Shown one piece after another: positions 25,529-36,149 of a stretch of 64,000 nucleotides of DNA. The notes under the pieces were generated by a model that was given only the letters and a program-made list of their open reading frames with translations, had not been told where the DNA came from and searched no databases. A program made the position numbers and the translations under genes. This stretch comes from Vibrio sp. ED004 (GTDB lineage: Bacteria > Pseudomonadota > Gammaproteobacteria > Enterobacterales > Vibrionaceae). The DNA lies in assembly GCF_023206395.1 (NCBI RefSeq), contig NZ_CP066150.1:372001-436000 (forward strand), read 5' to 3'. Numbering within the stretch: position 1 is the first letter of the stretch; every line of letters begins with the position of its first letter.

Positions 25529-26536
25529 ATGACAGAGCAGCACAAGAAAACTCGAACCACACTTCAAGATGTGGCAGACAAAGTAGGCGTCACTAAGATG
25601 ACCGTCTCTCGTTACATGCGTAACCCCGATTCAGTTGCAGCCAAAACTCGTGTGAAAATTGCTGCGGTTATTGAAGAAATGGGATATATCGAAAACAAAG
25701 CGCCAGCCATGCTCTCGAAGTCGTCAAGTAAAGCGATCGGTATCTTGCTCCCTTCTTTATCAAATCAAATCTTTGCTGCGTTTGTTCAAGGTATCGAAAC
25801 GGTTACCAAAGAGAACGGCTACGAGACGTTGCTCGCTCACTTTAGCTATGATGCTGTGGAAGAAGAGGAAAAAATTGCTTCGCTGCTTTCGTATCAAGTT
25901 GATGGGTTGATATTGACGGAAAGCCACCACACCCCTCGCACGTTACAGATGATCAATAATTCAGGTGTTTCTGTTGTTGAAACGATGGAACTACCAACAC
26001 ATCCGATTGATATGGTTGTCGGCTTAGACCACATCGATGCTTCTTATCACGTCGTGAAGCGAATGATTGAAGCTGGTAAGCGCTCTATTGCTTACTTTGG
26101 CGCTCGATTGGATGCGCGAACTAAGCTGCGTTTGCAAGGCTATGACAAAGCGATGCATGAGGCTGGATTAGAGCCTAAGCACGTATTGACTGAACAGCAC
26201 TCAAACTTCTCTTTGGCTGAGGAGCTGCTTGATCGTGCTCTTGCGGATTACCCAGATCTAGATGGTGTGTTCTGCACCAATGATGACATCGCGATAGGTA
26301 CCTTGCTCATTGCCCAGCAACGTGGAATTCAAGTGCCGCAACAGCTATCTGTGGTGGGCTATAACGCGTTAGATATCGGTCAAACGATATGCCCAAAACT
26401 GACCAGTGTGGATACGCCACGTTATGAAATAGGTAAGAAAAGTGCCGAGCTAGTGCTTGCCCGATTGAAAGGTGAGCCAGTCGCGGAAACGGTAGTGGAT
26501 ATGGGCTATCGCATCACTGATGGCGAAAGCGTTTAA
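25529..26536 (+). CDS. gntR: Gluconate repressor GntR (LacI family)
   Basis: A 335-residue LacI-family repressor. The N-terminal helix-turn-helix with hinge is TTLQDVADKVGVTKMTVSRYMRN, and the rest is a periplasmic-binding-like core that binds gluconate in the family. The sequence follows E. coli GntR closely, including the GYNALDIG region. Three matching operators are visible: in its own promoter and two between gntK and the PTS gene. It is convergent with edd. Induction by gluconate would release both the gluconate-kinase/Edd pair and, by position, the PTS operon. Confidence 0.92.
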   Translation: MTEQHKKTRTTLQDVADKVGVTKMTVSRYMRNPDSVAAKTRVKIAAVIEEMGYIENKAPAMLSKSSSKAIGILLPSLSNQIFAAFVQGIETVTKENGYETLLAHFSYDAVEEEEKIASLLSYQVDGLILTESHHTPRTLQMINNSGVSVVETMELPTHPIDMVVGLDHIDASYHVVKRMIEAGKRSIAYFGARLDARTKLRLQGYDKAMHEAGLEPKHVLTEQHSNFSLAEELLDRALADYPDLDGVFCTNDDIAIGTLLIAQQRGIQVPQQLSVVGYNALDIGQTICPKLTSVDTPRYEIGKKSAELVLARLKGEPVAETVVDMGYRITDGESV

Positions 26537-26555
26537 CCAAGTATCGTGGAAACCG

Positions 26556-26586
26556 AAAGGGGCATCGAAATGATGCCCCTTTTGCT
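26556..26586. terminator. Bidirectional terminator between gntR and edd
   Basis: Stem AAAGGGGCATC / GATGCCCCTTT with T-rich flank on the plus strand. It separates two convergent genes. Confidence 0.85.
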
Positions 26587-26609
26587 TTTACATTTAAGCG
26601 ATAACAAAG

Positions 26610-28406
26610 CTAGACGATAAAACTCGCCCCTTGTTCTGCACTCGAAACGCTTTGGCGCATCACGCTAAATAGGTTGCGCCCCATGGTTTGTTGGTTGGCG
26701 TCTACCTCAAACACTCTCGCTTGGCGAGACTGCATGTCGTTGAGGTTATTGAGTTCACCACTCGCACAATCTAAGCGCAGGATATCACCTTCGCGAATAA
26801 GCCCAATGGCTCCGCCTCGAATAGCCTCCGGAGAGACATGAATCGCAGACGGGATTTTCCCTGAGGCTCCGGAAAGGCGACCATCTGTAACGAGAGCCAC
26901 TTTAAAACCTTGCTTTTGTATGTTGCCTAGAATCGGCATGAGCTTGTGCAATTCAGGCATACCGTTCGCTGCTGGGCCATTGTTTATCACCACAACAATG
27001 CAATCTTTGTTGAGTTCACCTCGTTGATACGCAGCTTCTACCTTATGTTGGCAATCAAAAACTACCGCAGGCGCTTGGATTACACGTTGCTCTTCTGCAA
27101 CAGCTGACACCTTAATCACTGCCTTGCCAAGGTTCCCTGAAAGGACGCGCGTTCCGCCTGTGCTTTGGAATACTTGTTCTGGACCTGCAATTACCTCTGC
27201 GTCTGCTGACTGCTCGCATTTTTTCCAAGTTAGCTTTCCATTTTCCAGCTCTGGAATACTCATTTGATCTTCAAATGAGCCAAAGGTCGGTGTGACATCT
27301 TGGTGTAGTAAGTTGGCTTGATCTAAACGGCGCAACAGAGCGGGTACTCCTCCTGCTGCTTGGAATGCATTCATATCTGCAGGCCCGTTAGGATAAACTC
27401 GAGCAAGTAAAGGCACCACATCGGATAGATCGCTGATGTCTTGCCAAGTCAGAATAAATCCTGCTGCGCGTGCTACCGCGACCATGTGAATGCTGTGGTT
27501 GGTACTGCCACCTGATGCGAGTAGGGCAACAATGCCATTGATTAAGCTTTTAGCGGTAAAGACTTCAGAAAGTGGACGGAAATTTGAAGCTTGTTGTGTC
27601 ATCGAGGCGATTTCAATGGCGGCATGCTGAGTCAGTGATGCGCGCAATTCAGAGTAAGGGTGAATAAACGCAGAGCCCGGTAGCATCAGCCCCATCGCTT
27701 CAAACACCAGCTGATTGGTATTAGCTGTGCCGTAAAAAGTGCAGGTGCCCGCTGAGTGATAAGCGTTGCACTCCATATCCAGTAAGGCATTTTTACCTAC
27801 TTTACCTGCAGCATACTCTTGGCGGACGTGTACTTTCTCATCATTGCTGATGCCCGTTGCCATCAAGCCTGCCGGGACAAAGGCGGTTGGTAGGTGTGCA
27901 AAAGAGAGCGCGCCCATCAATTGTCCTGGAGCTATCTTGTCACAAATACCGAGTAACAGGGTCGAATCAAATACGTTGTGACTAAGCGAAAGAGCCGTCG
28001 ATTGAGCAATTAAATCCCTTGAAAACAAAGATATATCCATTCCTGGTTGCCCTTGAGTTACCCCGTCGCACATCGCGGGAACGCAGCCTGCTACTTGAGA
28101 CGTGTGGCCGAACTTAGCTAACGCCTTTTTGATCTGATCAGGATAGTGCTGATAAGGCTGGTGGGCGCTTAACATATCGTTGTAAGAGCTGATTAACGCC
28201 ACATTAGATTTAGTCAGATCTAGGATGGATCGTTTCTCATCGGAACAAGAAGCCGCGACAGCGTGAGCCAAGTTGCCGCAAGAAAGCCCTTTGCCACCTT
28301 TGCCTGCAGAGGCTTGGTGCTGGGTTCGGTTTAGAAACGCTTCACGAGTCTCTTTGCTTCGTTCAATTAATCGTTGAGTCACCGCTTGGATGGTTGGAAG
28401 GGTCAT
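26610..28406 (-). CDS. edd: Phosphogluconate dehydratase (Entner-Doudoroff)
   Basis: Cytoplasmic Fe-S dehydratase that converts 6-phosphogluconate to KDPG. The 598-residue length is normal for the IlvD/Edd family. Cysteines likely to ligate the cluster lie in AGCVPAMCDG and GICDKIAPGQ. The C-terminal barrel includes VTDGRLSGASGKIP. Its start overlaps the gntK stop by four bases, so the pair is co-transcribed and probably coupled. It supplies KDPG for Eda, encoded across the divergent promoter. Confidence 0.95.
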   Translation of the reverse strand: MTLPTIQAVTQRLIERSKETREAFLNRTQHQASAGKGGKGLSCGNLAHAVAASCSDEKRSILDLTKSNVALISSYNDMLSAHQPYQHYPDQIKKALAKFGHTSQVAGCVPAMCDGVTQGQPGMDISLFSRDLIAQSTALSLSHNVFDSTLLLGICDKIAPGQLMGALSFAHLPTAFVPAGLMATGISNDEKVHVRQEYAAGKVGKNALLDMECNAYHSAGTCTFYGTANTNQLVFEAMGLMLPGSAFIHPYSELRASLTQHAAIEIASMTQQASNFRPLSEVFTAKSLINGIVALLASGGSTNHSIHMVAVARAAGFILTWQDISDLSDVVPLLARVYPNGPADMNAFQAAGGVPALLRRLDQANLLHQDVTPTFGSFEDQMSIPELENGKLTWKKCEQSADAEVIAGPEQVFQSTGGTRVLSGNLGKAVIKVSAVAEEQRVIQAPAVVFDCQHKVEAAYQRGELNKDCIVVVINNGPAANGMPELHKLMPILGNIQKQGFKVALVTDGRLSGASGKIPSAIHVSPEAIRGGAIGLIREGDILRLDCASGELNNLNDMQSRQARVFEVDANQQTMGRNLFSVMRQSVSSAEQGASFIV

Positions 28407-28927
28407 GCTGTTTCTGCCTCATCAGTCATTGAAAGCACAATCGCAGCACAGTCCACAACGTCATCAATATCGCCATCAATGCTGATTACAACCGTATCTG
28501 GTTCGTGATCGGGTCTTTCTAATGTTTCGAATTGGCTTTTAATCATGTTCTCTTTCATGAAGTGACCTTGGCGCTGACGCATTCGATGCAAGATCAGGTC
28601 TACATCGCCATCTAAAAAGAGAAAGGTGAGGTTTTTGTTCCCTTCGCGAATTTGGTCCCGGTACTTCTTCTTCAACGCAGAACACACAATAATGCCGTGC
28701 TCATTTTTACTTTCTAGGCTGTACGCTGCATCACGAACACGTTCCAACCATGGAATGCGATCATCATCATTAAGAGGTTGGCCCGACGCCATTTTTTGAA
28801 TGTTTGCTCGAGGATGAAGGTCGTCACCATCAATAAACTTACGCCCAAGTTTTTTTGCCAACTGCTCGCCTATCGTGCTTTTCCCACAAGCACTGACACC
28901 CATGACGATGACACTACTACCAGCCAT
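28403..28927 (-). CDS. gntK: Gluconokinase
   Basis: Cytoplasmic kinase of 174 residues that phosphorylates gluconate to 6-phosphogluconate. The Walker A motif is GVSACGKS (residues 10-17), and the DGDDLHP motif is typical of gluconate kinases. First gene of a gntK-edd operon, with the two GntR operators about 75-105 bases upstream of its start. On the minus strand a TATAAG -10-like box lies just downstream of those operators, so repression would block its promoter. No gluconate permease gene is nearby. Confidence 0.93.
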   Translation of the reverse strand: MAGSSVIVMGVSACGKSTIGEQLAKKLGRKFIDGDDLHPRANIQKMASGQPLNDDDRIPWLERVRDAAYSLESKNEHGIIVCSALKKKYRDQIREGNKNLTFLFLDGDVDLILHRMRQRQGHFMKENMIKSQFETLERPDHEPDTVVISIDGDIDDVVDCAAIVLSMTDEAETA

Positions 28928-29002
28928 AACTCAATCCTCTTAACAAATTTGCGCGTGATCTCAATTTTGAACATCGCTTGTAAATATGGCTTTATCTTAT
29001 AA

Positions 29003-29032
29003 GTGTTATCGGTAACATGTTACCGGTAACTT
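29003..29032. promoter_or_regulatory. Two overlapping GntR operators in the gntK / PTS divergent region
   Basis: GTGTTATCGGTAACAT (29003-29018) and ATGTTACCGGTAACTT (29017-29032) both match the GntR consensus and share two bases. They lie between gntK and the EIIBC gene. On the gntK side they sit upstream of a TATAAG box; the EIIBC start is about 140 bases away on the other side, so control of both directions is likely but not proved. Confidence 0.88.
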
Positions 29033-29169
29033 AAGGAAGTGTGATGAAGGACACAAAACAACAATTCACAACAATTGTGATTGTTTTTGCATCCTACTGA
29101 CTGAAAATTAGTCACATCTCACTATATTCGCGTTTAAAAATCACTGGAAAGAGATCTTTGGGGGATAAA

Positions 29170-30648
29170 ATGGCCAACGATTACCGCGCAATTGCGAAAT
29201 CTGTTGTTGAGCATCTTGGGGGCAAGACAAATGTGGCTGCCCTAACACACTGTATGACTCGACTACGATTCGTTTTACACAGCCAAGATGGCGTCGATAT
29301 CAACAAACTAAAAGCACTGAAAGGTGTGATGGGTGTTGTTGATAATGGAGACAAAGTACAAGTTATCATTGGTAACGAGGTATCGTATGCATACAAAGAA
29401 GTGATGGCGCTTTGTGAGCTATCCACTGTATCTGAGTCAGAGGTTCCTGCTAAAAAAGAGAAGCTAACGGCTAAGTCAATTGGTGCGAAAATGTTGGATG
29501 CACTGGTTGGCACCATGTCGCCTCTTATCCCTGCAATCATTGGCGCTTCAATGGTCAAACTGCTCGCCATGGTACTTGAGATGCTGGGTTGGGTTGAGCC
29601 AAATGCGCCAACTTTGATTATCTTGAAAGCGATTGGTGATGGTGCTTTCTTCTTCCTACCGGTTATGGTTGCCGCTTCTGCATCGATCAAATTCAAGACC
29701 AATATGTCTCTTTCCATTGCGATTGCCGGTGTCTTGATCCACCCGAACTTTATGGAATTGATGGCGCAAGCTGCAGAAGGCAAGCACGTTGATTTCTTCG
29801 GTATCCCAATCACGTCAGTAAAATACACCTACACGGTTATTCCTGTACTTGTGATGACTTGGGCTCTTTCTTACATAGAACGTTGGGTAGATAGCATTAC
29901 CCCTGCTGTGACTAAAAACTTCCTGAAACCTATGTTGATCGTATTGATTGCAGCTCCGGTTGCTATCGTACTTATCGGCCCATTTGGTATTTGGGTAGGT
30001 ACTGCACTTTCAGCGCTTGTTTACACAATTCATGAAACGCTAGGTTGGTTGTCGGTTGCTATCATGGGTGCATTATGGCCACTACTTGTTTTGACTGGCA
30101 TGCACCGCGTGTTTACACCAACGATTATTCAAACGATTGCTGAAACAGGTCGTGAAGGTATGGTTATGCCTTCAGAGATCGGTGCCAACCTTGGTATGGG
30201 TGGCGCGTGTCTAGCTGTTGCTTACAAAACTAAAAACAGCGCACTAAAGCAGACGTCATTAGCCGCGGGTGCTTCAGCTATCTTCGCAGGTATCTCTGAG
30301 CCTGCATTGTACGGTGTGCTTGTGCGTCTGAAACGCCCACTTATCGCAACAATGATTACTGGTTTCATCGTCGGTGCATTAGCGGGTATGGGTGGCCTTG
30401 CGAGTCACTCGATGGCAGCGCCAAGCTTGTTTACGAGCGTTCAGTTCTTCGATGTGAATGACCCGATGAGTATCGTTTGGGTGTTCGGGCTTATCGCATT
30501 GTCTATTGTGCTGTCATTTGTTCTAACTCTAGTTCTAGGCTTTGAAGATGTTCCAGAAGATGATGCCGATGAGAAAGCAACGTCAGAGCCAGCAAAGAAA
30601 GAAACTGGCAAGGCAGAAGACAAGCCGACAGTAGTGTCCGCGTCTTAA
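29170..30648 (+). CDS. PTS transporter, EIIBC component (possible aldobionate or beta-glucoside permease)
   Basis: Membrane PTS permease of about 492 residues. EIIB covers residues 1-80 with the phosphorylated C28 in LTHCMTRLRF. EIIC follows with about ten hydrophobic segments, GMHRVFTP and GISEPALYGV, signatures of the beta-glucoside/glucose superfamily. The C-terminus is a short Glu/Lys-rich tail without EIIA. ATG at 29170 has GGGGGA four bases upstream, clearly better than a TTG at 29158. It is divergent from gntK, and followed by a 6-phospho-beta-glucosidase and eda. Family membership supports beta-glucoside uptake; a glucosyl-gluconate substrate is inferred from the cluster. Confidence 0.88.
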   Translation: MANDYRAIAKSVVEHLGGKTNVAALTHCMTRLRFVLHSQDGVDINKLKALKGVMGVVDNGDKVQVIIGNEVSYAYKEVMALCELSTVSESEVPAKKEKLTAKSIGAKMLDALVGTMSPLIPAIIGASMVKLLAMVLEMLGWVEPNAPTLIILKAIGDGAFFFLPVMVAASASIKFKTNMSLSIAIAGVLIHPNFMELMAQAAEGKHVDFFGIPITSVKYTYTVIPVLVMTWALSYIERWVDSITPAVTKNFLKPMLIVLIAAPVAIVLIGPFGIWVGTALSALVYTIHETLGWLSVAIMGALWPLLVLTGMHRVFTPTIIQTIAETGREGMVMPSEIGANLGMGGACLAVAYKTKNSALKQTSLAAGASAIFAGISEPALYGVLVRLKRPLIATMITGFIVGALAGMGGLASHSMAAPSLFTSVQFFDVNDPMSIVWVFGLIALSIVLSFVLTLVLGFEDVPEDDADEKATSEPAKKETGKAEDKPTVVSAS

Positions 30649-30670
30649 TTAGAATTGATTAATTTATTCA

Positions 30671-32150
<1,480 letters not shown>

Positions 32151-32181
32151 TTGGTCTGTTTGATAGTGAGAGAAATGAATA

Positions 32182-32799
32182 ATGAAAACAATTGAACAGC
32201 GACTCAGAGACACTCGAATTGTTCCTGTTATCGCCATTAATGACGTTGCCCAAGCGGTACCTCTTGCCAAAGTACTGGTTGAAAATGGTTTACCTTGCGC
32301 AGAAGTGACGTTTCGTACTGAAGCGGCAGCAGAGTCGATTCGTTTGATGCGTGAAGCCTACCCTGAGTTATTGATTGGCGCTGGCACTGTATTAACAACA
32401 GAGCAGGTGGATATTGCGATTGACGTGGGTGTTGATTTTATTGTGAGCCCTGGCTTAAATCCAACAACGGTAAAATATTGTCAGCAGCGTGGCGTTGTGA
32501 TTGTACCTGGGGTTAACAATCCGAGCCTAGTCGAGCAAGCAATGGAAATGGGGCTTAAAACACTTAAGTTCTTTCCTGCAGAGCCATCAGGTGGTGTTTC
32601 CATGTTGAAAGCATTTACGGCTGTTTATCCAGTTAACTTTATGCCGACAGGTGGCGTGAGCCCAGCTAACGTAGATTCTTACTTAGCGCTAAAATCAGTC
32701 GTTGCCTGCGGTGGAACTTGGATGGTTCCTACCGACAAAATGGATAAGGGTGATTGGGATGGAATTGCTGAATTAGTTAGAGCGATCGGCTCAAGATAG
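32182..32799 (+). CDS. eda: KDPG aldolase (2-dehydro-3-deoxyphosphogluconate aldolase)
   Basis: Cytoplasmic class I aldolase of 205 residues that splits KDPG into pyruvate and glyceraldehyde-3-phosphate. The general acid/base Glu is E41 (EVTFRT) and the Schiff-base Lys is K129 (TLKFFPAEPSGG). It is last in the PTS-GH1-eda operon and completes the Entner-Doudoroff route started by GntK and Edd. It can also take KDPG from the KDG kinase route at the left of the window. Confidence 0.95.
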   Translation: MKTIEQRLRDTRIVPVIAINDVAQAVPLAKVLVENGLPCAEVTFRTEAAAESIRLMREAYPELLIGAGTVLTTEQVDIAIDVGVDFIVSPGLNPTTVKYCQQRGVVIVPGVNNPSLVEQAMEMGLKTLKFFPAEPSGGVSMLKAFTAVYPVNFMPTGGVSPANVDSYLALKSVVACGGTWMVPTDKMDKGDWDGIAELVRAIGSR

Positions 32800-32830
32800 T
32801 TCGGTAGATAGCGTCATAGATAAAATATGA

Positions 32831-32857
32831 AAGGGCCAGTTGATACTGGCCCTTTTT
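32831..32857 (+). terminator. Terminator of the PTS-GH1-eda operon
   Basis: Stem AAGGGCCAGT / ACTGGCCCTT with TGAT loop and T run. Confidence 0.9.
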
Positions 32858-32888
32858 GTGGCTGCTCTAAATGACTTAAAGGTACTGG

Positions 32889-33764
32889 TTACCAAGCAAA
32901 AGTCTGGATCACGTTCTGTTTGGTGATCGGGTTATGCGCAATGTCTTGGTTAATCTTATCAAGAAACGGCTTGCGAGCTTGCGGCAACATGCCACGCATT
33001 GGTGAAATGTTGTTGCCATGGTCGCCCCAGTAGTAGCAATCGAAGTCTTCTAGGTTTTCGAGTAAGTACTTCTCTTCTTCCAGAATTTGTAATGGCGTTG
33101 GTAAAACAAATTCGCCACGGTTAACTTCTTGTTCTAATACCGACCCAGGTTGAACCGCCAAAGCCATAGGTGCAATCGCATCTGGCTGCATGATGTTCAG
33201 CAGGCTGGTGGTATTGATCGCATGCTCTCTAGAGCGCTCTTTGCCACCAAGACCAAAGATAAATGAAGCCAATACTTTTATGTCTGCTTCACGAGCTAGG
33301 TTCATACCTTCAATCGCATGCTCACGTGTCATACGCTTCTTAATACGTTCAAGCACAATTGGGTCTCCGGACTCCAAACCTGAATACGCCATGCTTAAAC
33401 CTGCTGATTTAATCTCTTTCAGTTCAGACAAGCTCTTGCGACGGAAGTCATTGAAACCTGAGTACAGCGAAATATTCTTGATCTCTGGGAAGGTGATTTT
33501 GATGTAATCCAGAATCGAAATCAGCATCTCGGTTCGGATTGCCATCACGTTACCATCGACTAAAAAGATAGACTCTACATGCGGGTAGATCTTTCTTGCT
33601 GCATCAATATCTTCAAAGATGTCTTTGATGTCTCTTACTTTGAAACGCTTATCATCAAACATCGTGCAGAAGGTACATTGGTTATTGCTGCAGCCTAATG
33701 TTGTCTGGATGAGTACGCTCTCTGCTTCCATCCAAGGACGATAAACTTTGCCTTCAAAACGCAT
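32889..33764 (-). CDS. Radical SAM protein of unknown role
   Basis: A 291-residue protein with cluster cysteines in GCSNNQCTFC (C-x4-C-x2-C), as in a group of radical SAM proteins whose motif has one extra residue. The SAM-binding GLESGD motif follows. There is no B12 or extra cluster domain that can be seen. It is a single gene convergent with eda. The reaction is unknown; members of this group are often annotated only as radical SAM proteins. Confidence 0.85.
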   Translation of the reverse strand: MRFEGKVYRPWMEAESVLIQTTLGCSNNQCTFCTMFDDKRFKVRDIKDIFEDIDAARKIYPHVESIFLVDGNVMAIRTEMLISILDYIKITFPEIKNISLYSGFNDFRRKSLSELKEIKSAGLSMAYSGLESGDPIVLERIKKRMTREHAIEGMNLAREADIKVLASFIFGLGGKERSREHAINTTSLLNIMQPDAIAPMALAVQPGSVLEQEVNRGEFVLPTPLQILEEEKYLLENLEDFDCYYWGDHGNNISPMRGMLPQARKPFLDKINQDIAHNPITKQNVIQTFAW

Positions 33765-33883
33765 AAATGCTCCTCGGCCTTAGCCTGTATTGTTTCGACG
33801 GGGACAAGTCTAACAATCTGCATCTTGGGTGATAATTGGGCAAAGCAGGGAATCAGTATTAAAGAAATTTTAATAATCGAATA

Positions 33884-33922
33884 AGCACACAATTCTTTAT
33901 TGAAATGGAAGAACTGTGTGCT
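33884..33922. repeat. Long imperfect inverted repeat between radical SAM and SDR genes
   Basis: Arms AGCACACAATTCTT / AAGAACTGTGTGCT are complementary with one mismatch, around an 11-base spacer. It lies after the SDR gene on the minus strand. Without a clear T run, it may be a weak terminator or an RNA structure. The rest of the 219-base gap holds nothing recognisable. Confidence 0.55.
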
Positions 33923-33983
33923 CGGATTCGGTGGTGTTCGAGGCTATTTGTTGGGGGCTATCTACTAATGTGTTAGCGGAGCA

Positions 33984-34820
33984 TTACGAGTGCGCTACGC
34001 ACAACTTCTCTTCGAGTAATTGGTCAAGCACCGCGACCAGTTGCCGGTTTTTGGCAGGATCTAAAGCATCAGCGTGAGGGTCTTTGAATAACCCAGAATC
34101 ATTGTCAAAATATTTCCCAGAAGCGTTGGCAAATTCTTCTGACAGTGCAGCACGACAAAGAATATCTGCACCAATCGCCAGATCGTTACCATCAACGCCA
34201 TAAGCATCTTTTACTAACTTACTGCCGAGAAAAGAGGCTGGGTTCACAGGGATAACGGAGGGGCCATTCTCTAATCGAGAGTTAGATAAGGAGTTGGCTA
34301 ATTCGATAGACCACATCGTTAGTGCGAGCTTACTTTGGGCGTAAACCGGGCCATCCAGTTCGCCTGCATTTGGGCTGGTTAGCGCGTCTAAATCTACGGA
34401 TGATTGGGCTGCTGAAGATAGGTTTACGATACGACCTGTCGCATCAAAAAGAGGGAGCAGCTTCTGTGTCAGTAGATAGGGCGCAATGGTGTTGACCACA
34501 AAACGCACATCAAGATTATCAGGAGTGGTGACGTCCGACACCTTGTAGACGCCAGCGTTGTTGATGAGTATATCGAGTCGCTTATGGTTGCTTTTGATTT
34601 GGGTCGCGAGCTTATCAACATCGGAGAGAGTCGATAGGTCGGCGACGTAGCTTTCGATGATGGCGTTCTTAGACAGGCGAGATAAAGCCGTCACGACTTT
34701 ATGGACTTTGGCTGGGTTGCGGCCATGAATGAGAACGTGGTGTCCTTGCTGAGTCAGCGCTTTTGCGGTCTCTAAACCAATGCCATCTGTGGCTCCTGTG
34801 ATCAGAATTATTTTTTGCAT
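33984..34820 (-). CDS. Short-chain dehydrogenase/reductase
   Basis: SDR oxidoreductase of 278 residues. The cofactor motif is TGATDGIG near the N-terminus, followed by NNAG, a catalytic Ser in LSSAAQ and the YxxxK pair in YAQSK. The start at 34820 has GAAGGA upstream; an earlier ATG would add 18 unrelated hydrophobic residues. It resembles retinol-dehydrogenase-like and WW-oxidoreductase-like SDRs. Single gene; substrate unknown. Confidence 0.88.
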   Translation of the reverse strand: MQKIILITGATDGIGLETAKALTQQGHHVLIHGRNPAKVHKVVTALSRLSKNAIIESYVADLSTLSDVDKLATQIKSNHKRLDILINNAGVYKVSDVTTPDNLDVRFVVNTIAPYLLTQKLLPLFDATGRIVNLSSAAQSSVDLDALTSPNAGELDGPVYAQSKLALTMWSIELANSLSNSRLENGPSVIPVNPASFLGSKLVKDAYGVDGNDLAIGADILCRAALSEEFANASGKYFDNDSGLFKDPHADALDPAKNRQLVAVLDQLLEEKLCVAHS

Positions 34821-34948
34821 TTTTGATCCTTCAAAAAATAGTTTGAACAACGTTATAACAAAGATTAATGACACATAGTTGCATTTGGCTCACAGGCTGA
34901 AGACTCAAATGTGAGTCTATGGGACAAAAAATGGCTAATTTGAAGATA

Positions 34949-34973
34949 AATGGGTCAGCTTTTGGCTGACCCA
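34949..34973 (-). terminator. Hairpin after the broken crotonase gene
   Basis: Stem TGGGTCAGC / GCTGACCCA with a five-base loop and T-rich sequence on the minus strand, 20 bases after the stop codon. Confidence 0.7.
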
Positions 34974-34992
34974 AATAAGAGAAGTGAACGAG

Positions 34993-35838
34993 CTATTTGA
35001 TGTCTTGAACGTTCATAACCAGAGTTTCCCAGTTACGTTGGTTTTCGATATCGTGCTCTAAGCCTTGTTCATCGGCAATTTGGAAACGCTTAACCGCTGG
35101 GGTTTTGCTGGTTGCTTGGTACAGCCAGTATGCTTCCGCTTTTAGTGCTTCTTCGATAGGCTTGTCGATGGATTCGTACACCGCTTGCTTACATGCGTTG
35201 ATCGATTCAGCAGGGAATTTTGAAATTCGTTTCGCTAGCGTATCAACGTATTCACCGATCTCATCTGGCTCTAACGCCTTGTTGATGGTGCCGTACGCTT
35301 CCGCTTCATCTGCGTCAAAGTCTCGAGCACTCAGGATGATTTCGAGTGCGCGACCTAAGCCAACTTGGCGAGCCATACGTTATGCGCCACCACCACAAGG
35401 AAGGATGCCCATGCCTACTTCCATTTGCATGAATTTATACTTACCACGGGCAGCGAATCGCATGTCACACGCCAGTGCAAATTCGTGGCCTCCGCCTCGT
35501 GCGAATCCTTCAAGTTTGGCAATGGTAGCTTGCGGGAGTTTGCTGATGCGCTCTAACACAGATTGCAGGTCGAGCAGTTTTGCTTCTTCACGAGACACAG
35601 CTTCTGTCGACATGTCTTTTAATAAATTGGTGTCGTAGTGACAGACCCAAATTTCAGGGTTTGCTGATTGGAAAACCACAACCTTGATGTCGCGATCGCG
35701 CTCCAGTCTCATCGCTAAGCCATTTAAATCGGCAAGCATCTCTTGCCCTTGAACATTCACAGTACCGAAGTCAAAAGTGGCGGTAAGAATCCCATCTTCG
35801 GCTTGAGCTTTAAACGTTGTATAACCTTGATATGCCAT
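34993..35838 (-). pseudogene. Enoyl-CoA hydratase/isomerase (crotonase) gene split by an in-frame stop
   Basis: Two adjacent segments in the same frame together make a full crotonase of about 281 residues. The first ends GMGILPCGGGA, then TAA at 35382-35380, then R-MARQVGLGRALEI. Family members usually read GGGxQR at this point, so CAA to TAA (Gln to stop) is the simplest change. The oxyanion-hole region (ARGGGHEFALACDMRFA) is intact. The start chosen at 35838 has AAGGA eight bases upstream. The gene is probably inactive in this strain unless the stop is a sequence error or is read through. The family adds water to or isomerises enoyl-CoA thioesters. Confidence 0.85.
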
Positions 35839-35953
35839 TTCCATATTCCTTCTGAAAGATTTCATTTCAGCCTATTCGGTGGTGAATGCGGCCTAAATTC
35901 AGGCTAGCTAGGGATGCTCAAACCAACAATTAACCATTAAACGAAACACTATT

Positions 35954-35978
35954 AACGAATTATTAAGAGTGATTCGTT
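35954..35978. repeat. Inverted repeat in the crotonase / MATE divergent region
   Basis: Arms AACGAAT / ATTCGTT with an 11-base spacer, in a 311-base AT-rich spacer between divergent genes. A possible regulator site. Nothing else is recognisable in this spacer. Confidence 0.4.
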
Positions 35979-36149
35979 GACTGAAAAATATCTAAAATTC
36001 AATGGTTTATTTTGATATTGTTGTTTTGGTGATGCTTACCAATTCGATTGTTAACCAAAACTAAAAACTCATTCAGCCTTTAGCGCTCTTATTATTTCAC
36101 TCTGGCTTCGTATACTGCTCAACTAGGCCATTAATGCCCCACACAACAG

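Noticed and set aside
29061..29085. Possible CRP site: TCACA and TGTGA separated by five bases between gntK and the PTS gene
   Set aside because: The half-sites are in reverse order relative to the CRP consensus (TGTGA-N6-TCACA) and spacing is wrong; it may only be a small inverted repeat.
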